Assembly: GCA_903813345.2 (NCBI GenBank)
Contig: CAIIXF020000005.1
Location: 37,141,375 to 37,205,374 of the forward strand
Length of the DNA: 64,000 nt
Source: Owenia fusiformis
Lineage: Eukaryota > Annelida > Polychaeta > Sabellida > Oweniidae
Direction: 5' to 3'
In this document: positions 62,098 to 64,000 of the stretch, piece after piece
Position numbering within the stretch: the stretch's first letter is position 1
Layout: every line of letters starts with the position of its first letter
Translations under genes and position numbers: made by a program
The notes under the pieces: model-generated
The model's database searches: none
Seen by the model: the letters and a program-made list of their open reading frames with translations, nothing else
What the model was told of the DNA's origin: nothing

Positions 62098-62797
62098 TTA
62101 ATCCATTCTAAAGATAATAATTCAGGTATTTTCAAGGGTCAATTTCAACATTTTCTGAATGTCGCCATGAAGTAAAAATGACATTATGACCCAATGGCAT
62201 ATTTATTGAATGTTTTTAGGCTTTAGAAAATAATTTGACTATATAAGCAAAAATAATAACATGAGAATTGTACCATATTGATAATTCTTCATCGCCATCC
62301 AGGCACAAATAAACTCCCCCTCCCCCATTTTCGAATATAAAGGTCTATACCTGAAACTTCCTCAAATACCTATATTTCAGAAACTATTACAGCCTACATT
62401 CCAAAATTTCTCATGGTGATTATACACATCATACTCTACATAATAGATATATAATTGAGATTTATCCATTCTATATCTAATAATGAAGGTATTTTCAAGG
62501 TTCAATTTCAACATTTTCGGAATGTCGCCATGAAGTAAAAATTACATGACCCAATGACATATTTATTAAATGTTTTTAGGCTTTAGAAAATAATTTGACT
62601 ATATAAGCTAAGATAATAACATAAGAATTGTACAATATTGATAATTCTTCATCGCCATCCAGGGATAAATACCCCCCCCCCCCATTTGCGAAAAGAAAGG
62701 TTTTTACCTGAAACTTCCTCAAATACCTATATTTCAGAAACTATTACCTCCATTCCAAAATTTCTCATGTTGATTATACACATCAAAATCTGCATAT
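62098..62797. repeat. Tandem duplication, two units of about 345 bp
   Basis: The unit at 62098-62444 is repeated at 62457-62797 with roughly 90 percent agreement by eye. Shared blocks: GAATGTCGCCATGAAGTAAA, GGCTTTAGAAAATAATTTGA, GATAATTCTTCATCGCCATC, CCTGAAACTTCCTCAAATAC. A C-rich run in the middle differs in length (CTCCCCCTCCCCC against C13). Confidence 0.85.
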
Positions 62798-62803
62798 TAT
62801 ACA

Positions 62804-63451
62804 GGGTGTCCCGAAAGTATGCCCCCCCCCCCCTAGGCAGACATATTCCAGAGTCCTCATAGTATGTGTCATATATCATTTTAAAGCGTATCCAAAGTTA
62901 CATTGATTCGCCAAGTATCATGGTTAAACTCCCAAATGGGAAAAAGTTACAGTCATTTTAAAAGCTAGTGTTTTATCAAAATAAAGTTCAATTTTACACC
63001 ACATTTCGAGTCAATGAGTCCCCCCATTGGACATGTTAACAGCCGCAATTATTTTCAAATATGACCTTAAAACCCCTTCAAATAGGGGTGTGGAATTTTA
63101 TAACCCTCTTAAAACCTGTTAAGGCACTTTAGAAGAGGTTCCTTGGAGTTTCTACCCTCACCGTTCTCTTTTTCCAACTCAATATCTATCCGACCCAAAA
63201 AGAATTGCTGCTGTTAAGATGGCCCGGGGGGACAAATTGACTAGTGATTTGGTGTAAAATTGAACTTAATTTTGACCAAACACTAAATTTTGAAATGCCT
63301 GTAACTTTTTCACATTTGAGAGTTCAACCATGATACTTGGCGAATCAATGTAACTTTGGATAAGCGTTAAAATGATATACGACACATACTATGATGACAC
63401 TGGTATATGTCTGCCTAGGGGGGGGGGGGCATACTTTCGGGACACCCTGTA
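62804..63451. mobile_element. Tc1/mariner-type hairpin MITE, about 650 bp
   Basis: The ends CAGGGTGTCCCGAAAGTATG and CATACTTTCGGGACACCCTG are exact inverted repeats flanked by TA. The arms run about 230 bases, sharing CCTAGGCAGACATAT, ATTGATTCGCCAAGTATCAT and GGTGTAAAATTGAACTTAAT-type blocks. C and G runs of 12-13 sit mirrored near the ends. The end motif resembles that of 51787-52526, but the arms differ, so these are related but distinct families. Confidence 0.8.
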
Positions 63452-64000
63452 CATATAATTGAAGTCTTAACACTTTTTTGAGGGTGTAGCTAAGAATAAT
63501 AGTATATTTATTAGACATCTTAGAAATCAAAATATATGTTTTAGAAGGTAGTCACAACACTACAAGAGAGATATTTTGGATTGTCATCATTTTTAAAAAT
63601 ATTACAAAAACATATTTATATTATGCAATAATCTCCTATTTTCATTTGACATCATTGAAATATATTATCCAGCTAGTTTTAATGATTTCAGTATATGCAT
63701 TTAATCCTGAGATGCACTTAGGTTTGATATCCATAAAGTAATCGTTTCTTTTTTGTTTGTAATTTAGTTTCTAAGCATAAAACTATAAGCATTAAATCTG
63801 TATGCTTTAGGATATACGTAATCAATAGCGATGACTAAACATTCAATTGACAACATTCAATCAATATGCTTGACAACATTCAATAATGATTAATATGTTC
63901 GACCAATATGTTTTTGAATAACTTCACCAATACACTTTGCTTGAGTATTCAATTCAACATTTGCTTCAAGCAGTTGAACATTGTAAGTTATCAACATCAC

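Larger units (their letters stand above)
61681..64000. other. Right-end region: repeats, no exon recognised
   Basis: This is the 5' side of the GABA-B-like gene, which still lacks its start and the first half of its ligand domain. No exon with the family's expected motifs could be seen here, so the missing exons probably lie beyond the window. The region holds the tandem duplication at 62098-62797 and the hairpin element at 62804-63451. Confidence 0.5.

Noticed and set aside
62638-62862. Frame crossing the tandem duplication and MITE end
   Set aside because: Composed of repeat DNA and a C run; not a gene.
1-64000. CRISPR arrays, bacterial operons, riboswitches, rRNA or tRNA genes
   Set aside because: The window is animal nuclear DNA with spliced genes; tandem repeats lack spacer structure and no tRNA cloverleaf or rRNA block was recognised by eye.

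Overview
The window is nuclear DNA from an animal, most likely a marine invertebrate deuterostome. It is AT-rich. Coding exons are short and bounded by GT/AG sites, introns run from about 0.1 to 3 kb, and about a dozen hairpin-type miniature transposons are present. The gene set is animal: an SLC16-type carrier, a rhodopsin-class peptide GPCR, BTBD16, a FAM194-domain protein and a GABA-B-like class C GPCR. BTBD16 and FAM194 proteins together with a lineage-specific GABA-B-like receptor suit a hemichordate, echinoderm or cephalochordate. That placement is inference, and another lophotrochozoan-like invertebrate is not excluded. I rebuilt exons by matching splice sites, phase and family similarity by eye; no alignment was run.

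Layout. 2-511 (+): last exon of a glycosyltransferase-like gene cut by the left edge. 4922-7169 (+): three-exon BTB/NPH3-like gene, about 609 aa, the most surprising gene here because the BTB-NPH3 architecture is the hallmark of plant phototropin-signalling proteins. 7560-8670: decayed mariner transposase followed by a large inverted repeat. 9352-13524 and 15874-18949 (+): tandem pair of SLC16-like transporter genes with almost identical exons and diverged introns. 20962-22398 (+): intronless FMRFamide-receptor-like GPCR. 22.4-26.8 kb: gene-poor, with hairpin repeats. 26808-42876 (-): about 19-exon FAM194-domain gene (C3orf20/ERICH6-like). 43811-52726 (+): 14-exon BTBD16, head-to-head with the FAM194 gene; its start lies just after a 200-bp hairpin carrying two perfect DR1 nuclear-receptor motifs. 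54012-61680 (-): 14 exons of a GABA-B-like receptor lacking its N-terminus, which lies beyond the right edge. 61.7-64 kb: tandem duplication and a hairpin transposon.

How the genes relate. There is no operon logic. The transporter pair is one local duplication. The FAM194 gene and BTBD16 share a start region of about 0.9 kb and may share regulation. BTBD16 and the GABA-B-like gene converge tail to tail. The two receptors and the carrier are membrane proteins with no shared pathway visible from sequence.
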